A stretch of 13,810 bases of DNA from Acidobacteriota bacterium. GTDB lineage: Bacteria > Acidobacteriota > Terriglobia > Acidiferrales > UBA7541. The position numbers and the translations under genes were made by a program. Positions 6,616 through 13,810 of this stretch are shown in pieces. Every line of letters starts with the position of its first letter. The first letter of the stretch is position 1. The DNA lies in contig QHYF01000006.1 in the NCBI GenBank assembly GCA_003224075.1, positions 1 through 13,810 on the forward strand, written 5' to 3'. The notes beneath the pieces are model-generated. The model saw only the letters and a list, made by a program, of their open reading frames with translations. It searched no databases and had not been told where the DNA came from.

Positions 6616-8213
6616 CAAGGAGTTTCGAATGGCCGCACCTCAACGATGCGCAGAAATTCCTGTGTCTTCTCGTCGAGTAGCTTCTGAAGCTCGTCGAAGC
6701 GTTTGGCCTGCGCCTCCCTGCGCGAATCTCCGGTGCGTATGTACAGCGTCAAAAGATAGAAGTTCGCCGCGTAGTGATCAGGGTCAATTTGCAGGGCGCG
6801 CTGGATTTGTTTCTCCGCCTGCTCATAATCTTTCTGCATCAAGTAGTATTGCCCAAGCTCTGCCAGCGCGTTTGCGTAATCGGGTTGCGCCTTCAATGTC
6901 TCCTGCAACTCCTTCAACGCATCATCGAAGCGGCGCTCCTGCAGGGCAATCGATCCGAGGTAATAATGCGCTGCCGTTGCCGTACCGGGTATTTTTGCCG
7001 CCTCTCTTAGCCAGGGGACCGCGGCGTCGTAGTCTTTCGCTCGAAATAGCGCCGCGCCCATTGCCAGTTTCCCGCGCGGGTCCTGCGGCTTCAGCTTGAG
7101 GTATTTCTCGAAGTAGGGCACAGCCTCCGCCGGATCGTGGTGGAAAGCGGAGGCTGCCCCCATTGCGTAGTTGTAGTCCGGATTTTCCGGTTCGAGCTTT
7201 ACCGCGCTTTCGAACGAATTGCGCGCTTCCGCGATCAGGTTCAGCTCTACGCACACAACTCCAAAATAGTAATGCAGACGCGCGTTGTCGGATTCAAGGT
7301 CCCGCGCGTGCGCCAGGTAGCCAAGCGCGCCCTGATAATCTTTTTGCTTGTACGCCACGCTGGTCAATTCCAGTAGCAAGCTGGCCGATGGCTTTCCTCC
7401 CGTGAAAGCTTTTTCCAGTGACGCGCGCGCCTCCGCCAGCTTGTTTGTCCGTCCGTACGCCAACCCCAGCGTGTGCAGGAGTTCCGGTGACAGCGGCTGA
7501 CGCTTCTGGAGACCTTCGAGGAGGGAGACCATCAGGTCGTCACCCTTGCCCGGAATCAGCCCCGACAGCGCTTGCAGGGCATCCGGCTCAGAAAAATCCG
7601 GAGCCGCCAGCAGCCGCGCCGCAGCGTCATCTGCTTCCTTTCGGTTTCCGAGCCCAGCGTAATCGGCGCATCGGACCGACAAGAACTGCGCACTGCTTTG
7701 TATCTCTGCGGGGAGACGCGAAAGGTGGTTGAGTGAAGCCTGGTATTCACGCTGCTGGAGCAAAAGCGCCGCGCTCTGGTAATGAGCCTCTGCGTTCGCA
7801 GGCTCGTATTCGAGCACCCGTTTGTAAATATCGAGTGCCTTGCGCTGCGCCTGTGGATCAAGGGCGGAGTTCTCCTGGTAAAGTCTTCCCAGGTTCAGAT
7901 AAGCGCCCGTAAACTTCGGCGTCCGCTTCAGAGCTTGCCTGAAACTCTCTTCCGCGTCCGCGTAGTTGCCTTCCTGCGCTTCAACGACACCCAGCAGGTT
8001 GTCGAATCCCGCGTCTTCCGGAAACCGTTCCGACGCATCCTCGAGCTGCCGGTGCGCCTCCCTCAAATCGTGCGCCTCGATCAATTGCTGAATCAGCAGG
8101 ATCTTTTGATCTCTTCCGCTCTCGTGGTTCTGTCCGGAAGAGCCAAGGCAGCTTTGCTGCGGGCAGAAGAAAACGGCCAGAGCCACAGCGGGAATTGCCA
8201 GGCGCAATCGCAT
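6615..8213 (-). CDS. large exported tetratricopeptide repeat protein
   Basis: The 532-residue product is almost entirely TPR superhelix. After an Arg-initiated hydrophobic signal segment (MRLRLAIPAVALAVFFCPQQ) the repeats run from about 36 to 500. Clear units include NLLGVVEAQEGNYADAEESF, MGAALFRAKDYDAAVPWLRE, YLGSIALQERRFDDALKELQ and LGQYYLMQKDYEQAEKQIQR. Residues 165-235 are less regular and may be a capping or linker section. The C-terminus is a charged helix ending EFLRIVEVRPFETP. No catalytic domain is visible; a protein-binding role in the periplasm is inferred. The frame is open to 8393, but ATG 8213 is the first start that places the hydrophobic segment at the N-terminus; the upstream 60 residues are polar and look non-coding. 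No good Shine-Dalgarno sequence precedes 8213, so the start is probable rather than certain. It is the first gene of a minus-strand pair and divergent from another TPR gene. Confidence 0.9.
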   Translation of the reverse strand: MRLRLAIPAVALAVFFCPQQSCLGSSGQNHESGRDQKILLIQQLIEAHDLREAHRQLEDASERFPEDAGFDNLLGVVEAQEGNYADAEESFRQALKRTPKFTGAYLNLGRLYQENSALDPQAQRKALDIYKRVLEYEPANAEAHYQSAALLLQQREYQASLNHLSRLPAEIQSSAQFLSVRCADYAGLGNRKEADDAAARLLAAPDFSEPDALQALSGLIPGKGDDLMVSLLEGLQKRQPLSPELLHTLGLAYGRTNKLAEARASLEKAFTGGKPSASLLLELTSVAYKQKDYQGALGYLAHARDLESDNARLHYYFGVVCVELNLIAEARNSFESAVKLEPENPDYNYAMGAASAFHHDPAEAVPYFEKYLKLKPQDPRGKLAMGAALFRAKDYDAAVPWLREAAKIPGTATAAHYYLGSIALQERRFDDALKELQETLKAQPDYANALAELGQYYLMQKDYEQAEKQIQRALQIDPDHYAANFYLLTLYIRTGDSRREAQAKRFDELQKLLDEKTQEFLRIVEVRPFETP

Positions 8214-8267
8214 AATCAACCGGTGTTTGGGCCCGTATTCACGGCAATTTTCGGGTTCGATGAAAAG

Positions 8268-8273
8268 ATTATA
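8268..8273 (-). promoter_or_regulatory. candidate -10 element for the minus-strand TPR pair
   Basis: On the minus strand a perfect TATAAT hexamer lies 54 bp before the ATG at 8213, inside the 208-bp region between divergent TPR genes. No convincing -35 hexamer is found at 16-18 bp spacing, so this rests on the -10 match alone. The rest of 8214-8421 shows no clear operator; TATACT at 8321-8326 is a weak -10 candidate for the plus-strand gene. Confidence 0.3.
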
Positions 8274-8421
8274 CGTAAGTGCTTGAATTTTTCCTATGAA
8301 AGCCGTCCGCGCCGCTGCTTTATACTGCATCTTGGCGCTGGGCGTCTTCTCACGCCTGCGCGGGTCATCCGAATCCATGTGATTGAGGCTCATCGAGAAG
8401 CTTGTTGGCGGTAGGGTTACA

Positions 8422-9312
8422 ATGTCGAATATTTGGGTCGAGTTGACCCGCTCTGCGGCTCCTCATCTCAGAGTGTGTCCCACGAGTCTTCTTTTTCTGC
8501 TGCTTTCCCATGCCGGAATTTCCGCCGCCGCGCAGGAAAGTCTGCCGCCTTCGCTCGAAAAACAGTTCGTCCCCGGAGTCGAGGCGCTGAAATCGGGCGA
8601 TCTTGTCACTGCCGAAAAAATCTTCTCCGCTGCTCTCCAGCGCGGAATCAAGCATCCTCTCGTCTATCACAACCTCGGCGTCATCGCGCAGCAGCGCGGC
8701 GAGCACCTGAAAGCCGCCGCACGATTTCGTCAAGCGCTTGCCCTTCAGCCGAATTATGGCCCTTCCCGGCTGCTGCTCGGTTCCAGTCTGCTGGCGCTCG
8801 GAAAAAAAGCCGAGGCCGTGCGCGAGCTAAAGCGTGCCGTCACCCTGATGCCCGATCAACCGCAGGCCCATCTGCAACTTGCGAAAGTCTATGAGGCCTC
8901 CGACAACTGGATGCCTGCCGTCCAGGAACTCCAGAAGCTCGTGCAGTTGGCTCCACAGGAACCGGAGTACTCCTATCAACTAGGCAAGGCTTGGACCAAA
9001 CTCTCCGGTTGGTCTTATTATCAAATCTCCCAGCTGAATCCTGATTCTGCGCGATTACAGCAGGCTCTCGGGCAGGAGTACGTAGTCCAGGAGAAATACG
9101 ATCTGGCCATCGCCGCCTACCAGCGCGCGGCGCGGTCCGATCCCAAGTTGCCTGAAATCCATCTGGCGCTAGCTCTCATCTACCTTGAATTGAAAAGATT
9201 CGATGAGGCTAGCGCGGAAATCAATCTTGAACTGAAGCTTGTCCCGGAAAGCAAAGCGGCGGCGGAGACTAAAGCGAAGATCGCGGCCGCGAAGGCCGCG
9301 TCGTCGCCTTAG
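8422..9312 (+). CDS. exported tetratricopeptide repeat protein
   Basis: The 296-residue product has a hydrophobic N-terminal segment (about 17-35, TSLLFLLLSHAGISAAAQ) that looks like a signal peptide with cleavage near AAA-Q38. TPR units follow: about 47-80, 81-114 (NLGVIAQQRGEHLKAAARFR), 115-148, 149-182, a degenerate one (183-209) and two more to about 277, then a Lys/Ala-rich tail. The degenerate unit reads LGKAWTKLSGWSYYQISQLN followed by PDSARLQQ, closely resembling the odd unit of the TPR protein at 5659-6597. A peptide- or protein-binding role in the envelope is inferred. The start is ATG 8422, with TAGGG ending 5 nt upstream; an in-frame start at 8383 would add 13 residues before the signal segment and is less likely. 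It is followed 124 bp later by another TPR gene on the same strand. Confidence 0.9.
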   Translation: MSNIWVELTRSAAPHLRVCPTSLLFLLLSHAGISAAAQESLPPSLEKQFVPGVEALKSGDLVTAEKIFSAALQRGIKHPLVYHNLGVIAQQRGEHLKAAARFRQALALQPNYGPSRLLLGSSLLALGKKAEAVRELKRAVTLMPDQPQAHLQLAKVYEASDNWMPAVQELQKLVQLAPQEPEYSYQLGKAWTKLSGWSYYQISQLNPDSARLQQALGQEYVVQEKYDLAIAAYQRAARSDPKLPEIHLALALIYLELKRFDEASAEINLELKLVPESKAAAETKAKIAAAKAASSP

Positions 9313-9377
9313 CCCATCCGCTATTCTGATCTGATGAGTGGCTCATGCTCCAGGCATTGGATACTTTTGATGTGATG

Positions 9378-9403
9378 AGGCGCAAATATCGTGCATCGCG
9401 CCT
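9378..9403. repeat. short inverted repeat in the TPR-TPR intergenic region
   Basis: AGGCGC (9378-9383) pairs exactly with GCGCCT (9398-9403) around a 14-nt A/T-richer loop, ending 33 bp before the next start codon. Upstream in the same 124-bp gap ATGAG/CTCAT (9334-9338 and 9342-9346) forms a second small palindrome. Either could be an attenuating hairpin or a protein-binding site; neither resembles a known element. Confidence 0.25.
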
Positions 9404-9436
9404 AACGTGCCGTATGGAATGAGCCGGAAAAACGAA

Positions 9437-10417
9437 ATGAGAAAAATAGGAATCCTCGTCATCTCTTCCGCGCTCAGCGCTTGCTTGCCAGTTCTTCTGT
9501 CGGCGCAAGACCGCGCCACCCAGCCGGAAGTCCCTGCCCTCGAGGGCGCTCCGCGTGATTTATCCGGCCTGCAACTCACCAGCGCCCGCCGGCTCGAGCT
9601 GGAAGAGGCCCTAAATCGTGGGGATTACAAAAGCGCCGAGGCCATCCTGCTCGAGGAAGTCGAGCGCGATCCCAAATCAATTCGCGCAGCAAGATTACTC
9701 GTGATCGCCGGAGGAATTTTCTTTCTGGACGGCCAATACCTGAATTCCGCCATCGCCTGGAAAAAGGCCGAAGCCATTGCTCCTCTTGACGATCGCAGCA
9801 GGTTCACCCTGGCCATGGCCTATGTCGAGCTCAACCGCCGCGATTGGGCGCGCCCGGAACTGGCCAAGCTTGCGACGGCCCAGCCGGAGAATCCGCTCTA
9901 CCTCTATTGGCTGGCGCGGCTCGATTATGATGCCCAGGATTACGCCACCGCCATCGCCCGCTTGCAAAGGGTCATCGAGTTGAATCCCGCGATGATGCGC
10001 GCCTACGACACCTTGGGCCTTTGCTATGACTACCTGGGCCGATTCGATGAGGCCATCAAGAGCTACAACCATGCCGTAGAACTGAATCGCCTGCAAGCGA
10101 AGCCCTCTCCCTGGCCCCACGTCGATCTGGCCATTTCGCTCATGGCCGTGAACCAGCCTGCCGACGCGGAAAAAAATCTCCGCCAAGCGCTTGATTACGA
10201 TGCTCGCCTTCCCCAGGCGTACTATCAACTCGGCCGCGTTTTGGAGATGCGGGGGGATTACCAGGCAGCCGTTCCGTCATTGAAGCAGGCGATCGCTCTG
10301 GATCCGGCATTTCCCGAGCCTCATTATCTGCTCGGCCGCGTTTATCACCGGCTGGGCGAAGACCAGCTTTCCAAAAAGGAAATTGCCCAATTTCAGCAGC
10401 TCAAGAAAGCAAAGTGA
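9437..10417 (+). CDS. exported tetratricopeptide repeat protein, possible lipoprotein
   Basis: The 326-residue product starts with a short basic n-region and hydrophobic core (MRKIGILVISSALSAC). LSAC at 13-16 fits the lipobox, so Cys16 may be lipidated; alternatively signal peptidase I cuts near LSAQ (about 24). A linker (27-50) precedes TPR units from about 53 to 315, including YWLARLDYDAQDYATAIARL, LGLCYDYLGRFDEAIKSYNH, YQLGRVLEMRGDYQAAVPSL and YLLGRVYHRLGEDQLSKKEI. A longer inter-repeat loop (about 217-229) carries KPSPWPH. A membrane-anchored or periplasmic binding scaffold is inferred. ATG 9437 was chosen because it begins the signal sequence; GTG 9407 and ATG 9419 are open in frame but add a polar leader. 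The purine-rich GGAAAAACGAA just upstream can serve as a weak ribosome binding site. It is the last gene of the plus-strand TPR pair and converges on the TonB receptor gene. Confidence 0.9.
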   Translation: MRKIGILVISSALSACLPVLLSAQDRATQPEVPALEGAPRDLSGLQLTSARRLELEEALNRGDYKSAEAILLEEVERDPKSIRAARLLVIAGGIFFLDGQYLNSAIAWKKAEAIAPLDDRSRFTLAMAYVELNRRDWARPELAKLATAQPENPLYLYWLARLDYDAQDYATAIARLQRVIELNPAMMRAYDTLGLCYDYLGRFDEAIKSYNHAVELNRLQAKPSPWPHVDLAISLMAVNQPADAEKNLRQALDYDARLPQAYYQLGRVLEMRGDYQAAVPSLKQAIALDPAFPEPHYLLGRVYHRLGEDQLSKKEIAQFQQLKKAK

Positions 10418-10478
10418 AACGCAGCCCACCGCGAAGTCTTCTTCATCACAGAAATAACCGTGCCAGTCACCTTGTCCC

Positions 10479-10512
10479 AAAAAAACAGCGCCCCGACCCG
10501 GTCGGGCGCTGT
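10479..10512 (-). terminator. intrinsic terminator of the TonB-dependent receptor gene
   Basis: On the minus strand a GC-rich stem is formed by CAGCGCCCGAC and GTCGGGGCGCTG (one bulged base, short CGG-type loop; plus-strand 10486-10511). It is followed immediately by seven T residues (plus-strand A7 at 10479-10485). It lies about 28 bp beyond the receptor stop codon and is a textbook Rho-independent terminator. On the plus strand only an interrupted T-rich stretch follows, so termination of the TPR pair here would be weaker. Confidence 0.85.
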
Positions 10513-10539
10513 TGGGGTGTTTGTTTGGGTCTACCTTGT

Positions 10540-13500
10540 TTAGAACTCAAGCCTTGCGCCGATTTGAATCGTGCGGGGCGGGCTGACATTGCCGTGGTCC
10601 CATGCCCCGAATCCATTGACACCTCCAGCGGCTATGTCGTTGACGAAGGCGAAGCTGGAGCCTTGGTTGTTAACGCCGTTGTTGATGAAGTAGTGCGTGT
10701 TGAACGCATTGAAGAACGCAAAACGAAGCTGGAAGTTCAGGCGCTCCCCGAACCGCGTATTTTTGCTCAAAGAAAAGTCTAGGTTCTTGTAGTTGGGGCC
10801 TCTCAGGTTCGTGATGCGTGGACCTGAGCCCGTGTATCCATACACTCCGGTGCAGGTGGGGCACGCCCCGGCCGGTTGGAAAGCTCCTTTCGTCTCGAAT
10901 GCCGCAGCGTTGAGCAGCGGGCCCTTGCCCGGATCGAAGCTATTCGGATCCTGCAAGAATGGATTCGCCCCCGGCACGAGGCCCACGAGGCAGTTCTGGC
11001 GGAATTGGGGCACCACTTGGCAGTTGCTCGAACGGAACCACATTGGGGTGCCACGCGAGTAGTGGATGAACGGGCTGAATTGCCAGCCTCCTGCCAAGTA
11101 GTTGACGGCGCCGCCTTGGTTCGCATAACGCTTGCCTTTGCCAAGGGGCAGATCGTAAACGAAGGTGGCCGACAACACCTGCGGCACGTCATCTCCCGAA
11201 ATGGCGCGCGCGCGGCGTTTCTCGAATGGCGAGATTACACCCTGGCTGGCGTTCCACGTGCCACCGAGCTGCTGGACATTGTCCGAGGCGTCGGAAATGA
11301 TCTTCGAGTTCGTGTAGGACACGAGCATGTATAGGCCCTTGTTGTACCGTTTCTCGATCTTCACCTGAAAGGAGTGATAGATTGAGTTGCCGTGGTTCTC
11401 ATTCATTCCTTGGAGAGGTCCGCAGAATTGCGGAAAGGGCAGCAAGGCCTGAGCGACCGTAGGGCTGCAGGCGCCCACATTTTTCAGTTGCGCTACCCAC
11501 CCGGCGTACGGCGATTTTACGCCAAAAAGAACCTGGCTATCTGACGTGAATACGGTATTCAGCTCGGGCACGTAACTGCAGTTGGCGCCGGCGGCCGGAG
11601 TGCCCGTGGCGCAGGACGGAGCTATGGGAGTTGTGTTAGCCTCCAGCGCCTTTACCTGCGGATCAAAGGGATTCAGGACGTTGATCGGTTGCAGAGCCGA
11701 TGTCAGGCGCGTTCCTTTGTTTCCCACATAGGCCACGCTCACAAAGACATCCTGGGGAAGTTGTCGCTCGATCGTCAGGTTCCACTGTGAGGAGTATGGA
11801 CGGCGGTTCGCATCGACAGGGCGATAAGCACTTCCGTTACCGTTACCAGAGATAGGAAATCGCCCGTTGTCGAACCCCGAGTTGACACAGCTAGCGCCCA
11901 ACGTACAACCAATTCCCAGGGGAGGCGGAGCGGTGGGTGACGGGAATCCTGTATCCAGATAGAATGGCGGGTCGATACCCGAGGATCCTCCCACACTCAG
12001 GACATCGTTCAGGTTGAAACCCTCAAGCGCCATTCCTCCGTGCCAGCCCGGGTAGAACGCCCGAGCGAAGAAAACGCCGTAGCCCGCGCGTACCACTGTT
12101 TTCGGGTTATATGCATATGCGACACCGAGCCGCGGCGCAAAACCCTTCTTCCAAGGCTCCTCCGGAAACTCCCTCCCGAAGCAGGCCGAGCCGCAGGCTG
12201 TGCCGCTGCCGGCAAAGGCCAGGCGGCCAAACCGCCCGCCAGCAGCAGAATTGGCTCCCACCGGATCGATGAACGAAAGGTGATTGTGCTTTTCGCGCGA
12301 AGGTGTGAAGTAATCCCAGCGCAGACCGTAATTCACGGTCAGTTTAGGTGTCAACTTCCAGGAGTCGTTCACGTGCAGCGCGTAAACCTTTTGGCGCGGG
12401 TAGTAGGCGGGGATTGATCGAAAGGCAACCCTGCCGGTGGTGACGGCTCCGAGCAAGAATCCAGCAAGCGGACTTCCGCCGACGCCGCTCGGCAAGCCAG
12501 TCGTCTCACGGTCGAAGGTAAACGTGCCTGCTTGGTTTTCCAAGAAGTGAATATTGCCCCCCACATTGCGCCATTCCGCGCCGAAGGTCACTGTGTGATG
12601 CCCAATGATCCGGCTGGCGAGATCGTTGAGGACCCACGTCGGACGAGTGGTCTTGTTGGCCGCAACGCTTGAGATCGTTTGGAAACCGTCGCTGAAGTTA
12701 AATGACGGCAGGGTGTTATTTCCCGCCACGCCTGCGATCCCCGGTAGTTTGCCGATCTGATCGAGGTTGAGTGTGGAATCACCTTCGTTTCGATTCAAAT
12801 ATCCAAGCGTTACGTGATTCGTCATTTTGTTTGAGAAAATGTGTTCCCAGTTGAACCGCAGGATTGGTGAATTCTGTAACGGAGTGAACCTGTCGTTTGC
12901 GATCTCGCGGGGAAGCGTTGTTGCAAGATTTGGTGCCGTGTACTGTCGCCAGTACGAGAAATAGAAGTGATCGCTGTACCCGTAGTTGTGGTCAATGCGA
13001 AACATAAAATATTTGCTGTTCGCGGTGAGCGTATCCGGCACCGCGCGGGACAGGGTGTAGTTGTTGGTTGCCCCCGGGCTCGTCGGCGTCGGCATGAACT
13101 TCAGGTAGGCCGCGGCAATGGGGCTGATGCAAGCCGTGGGTATGATATTCCCGGGGAATTGCTGTCCGCCGGCTGTTACCCCTACTGCATTGAGCGCTGT
13201 CCGACAAGAGGCGCTAAGACCCTGCGGAGCCGGGGCAAAGCCATTGTTTGGAACGTAGATAGGAATAAGGCTACCTGTTTTACTATCAATCCAATCCGTG
13301 AAATTTCCCGCTCTTTCGAGAGCGGAAGGAATCGAAATGGTTGGAACCGAAGCACCGCCCGCCAATCGATAGGCTTCCCAGTTGAAATAGAAGAAAGATT
13401 TGTGTTTGGAGGTCCCGTTGTACAGGTGGGGGATCTTGACGGGGCCGCCAATGTTCGCTCCGAAGTCGTTCTCAATGTCAACCGGTGCGCGCTGGCCTTT

Positions 13501-13810
13501 GTGGTCACCGGGGATCCAATTCCAGGGCTTGGCATTCAGCGCTGTGTTCCGCGCGTATTCAAACGCTCCTCCGTGGTACTCCGTGCCGCCGGACTTGGTG
13601 ATAACCGCAATTTGGGCGGATGTGGATCCGCCATACTGGGCATCGTAATTCGAGGCGATGACCTTAACTTCCTCAACCATATCCGGCGATAGAGTAAAAT
13701 CTTGATGGATCGAAATCATTCCGCTTTGGCTCATGAAACCTTGCTGCATGCTTGCTCCGTCCAGAAGAGCTTCATCCCCGGTTTCCTGACCGCCGTTGAT
13801 GCGCGCCGAG
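10540..13810 (-). CDS. TonB-dependent receptor, Oar-like (5' truncated)
   Basis: The visible 1089 residues lack the N-terminus, which lies beyond the right edge (signal peptide, probably a carboxypeptidase-regulatory-like domain, start of the plug). The first residues belong to the plug (INGGQETGDEALLDGASMQQ), followed by SPDMVEEVKVIASNYDAQYG and STSAQIAVITKSGGTEYHGG. The remainder is a long beta-barrel with alternating aromatic strands, RGTPMWF and, near the end, the Oar-family pattern PNYKNLDFSLSKNTRFGER then FNAFNTHYF. It ends in IGARLEF; a terminal Phe is the usual outer membrane barrel assembly signal. The protein imports, or in Oar-like members possibly secretes, a large substrate across the outer membrane using TonB energy; the substrate is unknown. 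No SusD partner follows it. Several Cys-containing extracellular-type loops (for example ACGSACFG and GACPTCTGVYG) may hold disulfides. The gene ends at a strong terminator and is transcribed alone on this side. Confidence 0.93.
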   Translation of the reverse strand, partial: SARINGGQETGDEALLDGASMQQGFMSQSGMISIHQDFTLSPDMVEEVKVIASNYDAQYGGSTSAQIAVITKSGGTEYHGGAFEYARNTALNAKPWNWIPGDHKGQRAPVDIENDFGANIGGPVKIPHLYNGTSKHKSFFYFNWEAYRLAGGASVPTISIPSALERAGNFTDWIDSKTGSLIPIYVPNNGFAPAPQGLSASCRTALNAVGVTAGGQQFPGNIIPTACISPIAAAYLKFMPTPTSPGATNNYTLSRAVPDTLTANSKYFMFRIDHNYGYSDHFYFSYWRQYTAPNLATTLPREIANDRFTPLQNSPILRFNWEHIFSNKMTNHVTLGYLNRNEGDSTLNLDQIGKLPGIAGVAGNNTLPSFNFSDGFQTISSVAANKTTRPTWVLNDLASRIIGHHTVTFGAEWRNVGGNIHFLENQAGTFTFDRETTGLPSGVGGSPLAGFLLGAVTTGRVAFRSIPAYYPRQKVYALHVNDSWKLTPKLTVNYGLRWDYFTPSREKHNHLSFIDPVGANSAAGGRFGRLAFAGSGTACGSACFGREFPEEPWKKGFAPRLGVAYAYNPKTVVRAGYGVFFARAFYPGWHGGMALEGFNLNDVLSVGGSSGIDPPFYLDTGFPSPTAPPPLGIGCTLGASCVNSGFDNGRFPISGNGNGSAYRPVDANRRPYSSQWNLTIERQLPQDVFVSVAYVGNKGTRLTSALQPINVLNPFDPQVKALEANTTPIAPSCATGTPAAGANCSYVPELNTVFTSDSQVLFGVKSPYAGWVAQLKNVGACSPTVAQALLPFPQFCGPLQGMNENHGNSIYHSFQVKIEKRYNKGLYMLVSYTNSKIISDASDNVQQLGGTWNASQGVISPFEKRRARAISGDDVPQVLSATFVYDLPLGKGKRYANQGGAVNYLAGGWQFSPFIHYSRGTPMWFRSSNCQVVPQFRQNCLVGLVPGANPFLQDPNSFDPGKGPLLNAAAFETKGAFQPAGACPTCTGVYGYTGSGPRITNLRGPNYKNLDFSLSKNTRFGERLNFQLRFAFFNAFNTHYFINNGVNNQGSSFAFVNDIAAGGVNGFGAWDHGNVSPPRTIQIGARLEF

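Noticed and set aside
8214..8393. N-terminal 60-residue extension of the large TPR protein
   Set aside because: The extra residues are polar, precede an obvious signal peptide and contain a TATAAT on the same strand, so the region is more likely promoter.
7782..8414. 210-codon open frame on the plus strand across the divergent TPR promoter region
   Set aside because: Mostly antisense to the large TPR gene and overlapping the next plus-strand gene; composition is Arg/Leu-rich with no domain.
12967..13692. 241-codon open frame on the plus strand
   Set aside because: Antisense to the TonB receptor barrel and plug coding sequence, which is clearly the real gene; no start context or domain supports it.
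1..13810. Search for CRISPR arrays, insertion sequences, tRNA/rRNA genes, phage or toxin-antitoxin genes
   Set aside because: No spaced direct repeats, transposase, terminal inverted repeats or recognisable RNA gene were seen by reading; the internal repetition is at protein level in FG-GAP and TPR genes.

Overview
The window is a stretch of bacterial chromosome carrying only envelope-directed proteins: secreted, periplasmic or outer membrane. It holds an Oar-like TonB-dependent receptor, two CRTAC1-type FG-GAP/ASPIC-UnbV proteins, a heptaheme cytochrome c, a family 27 glycoside hydrolase and four exported TPR proteins. This combination, together with GC-rich coding sequence, is typical of soil Acidobacteriota (Solibacter/Koribacter-like lineages). 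That assignment is inferred from gene content; the window has no rRNA or other marker gene.

Layout. (1) 2-1198 (+) is the 3' part of a CRTAC1-type FG-GAP protein, cut by the left window edge. It converges, 22 bp apart, on a minus-strand pair at 1221-4293: a full-length CRTAC1 paralogue (2458-4293) followed by a seven-CxxCH cytochrome (1221-2471), with the reading frames overlapping by 14 bp. (2) 4427-5599 (+) encodes a secreted GH27 alpha-galactosidase, divergent from the CRTAC1/cytochrome pair. A 14-bp palindrome matching the LacI-family operator pattern lies 22 bp before its start. (3) 5659-8213 (-) carries two tightly coupled exported TPR genes. (4) 8422-10417 (+) carries two more exported TPR genes, divergent from the first pair across a 208-bp promoter region. 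(5) 10540-13810 (-) is most of a large TonB-dependent receptor gene, cut at its 5' end by the right window edge. A good intrinsic terminator lies at its 3' side.

Working model (inference). The TonB receptor would import an oligomer across the outer membrane, GH27 would remove alpha-galactosyl units in the periplasm or outside the cell, and the TPR proteins would be exported scaffolds or binding proteins. The CRTAC1/heptaheme cytochrome pair would be an envelope redox or adhesion module whose role is not established. There is no SusD, no regulator gene and no inner-membrane transporter in view, so this is at most a PUL-like neighbourhood, not a canonical PUL. I see no CRISPR array, mobile element, tRNA or rRNA. 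No gap between genes exceeds 208 bp. Starts were chosen mainly by position of a signal peptide and ribosome binding site, so several are shorter than the longest open frame.
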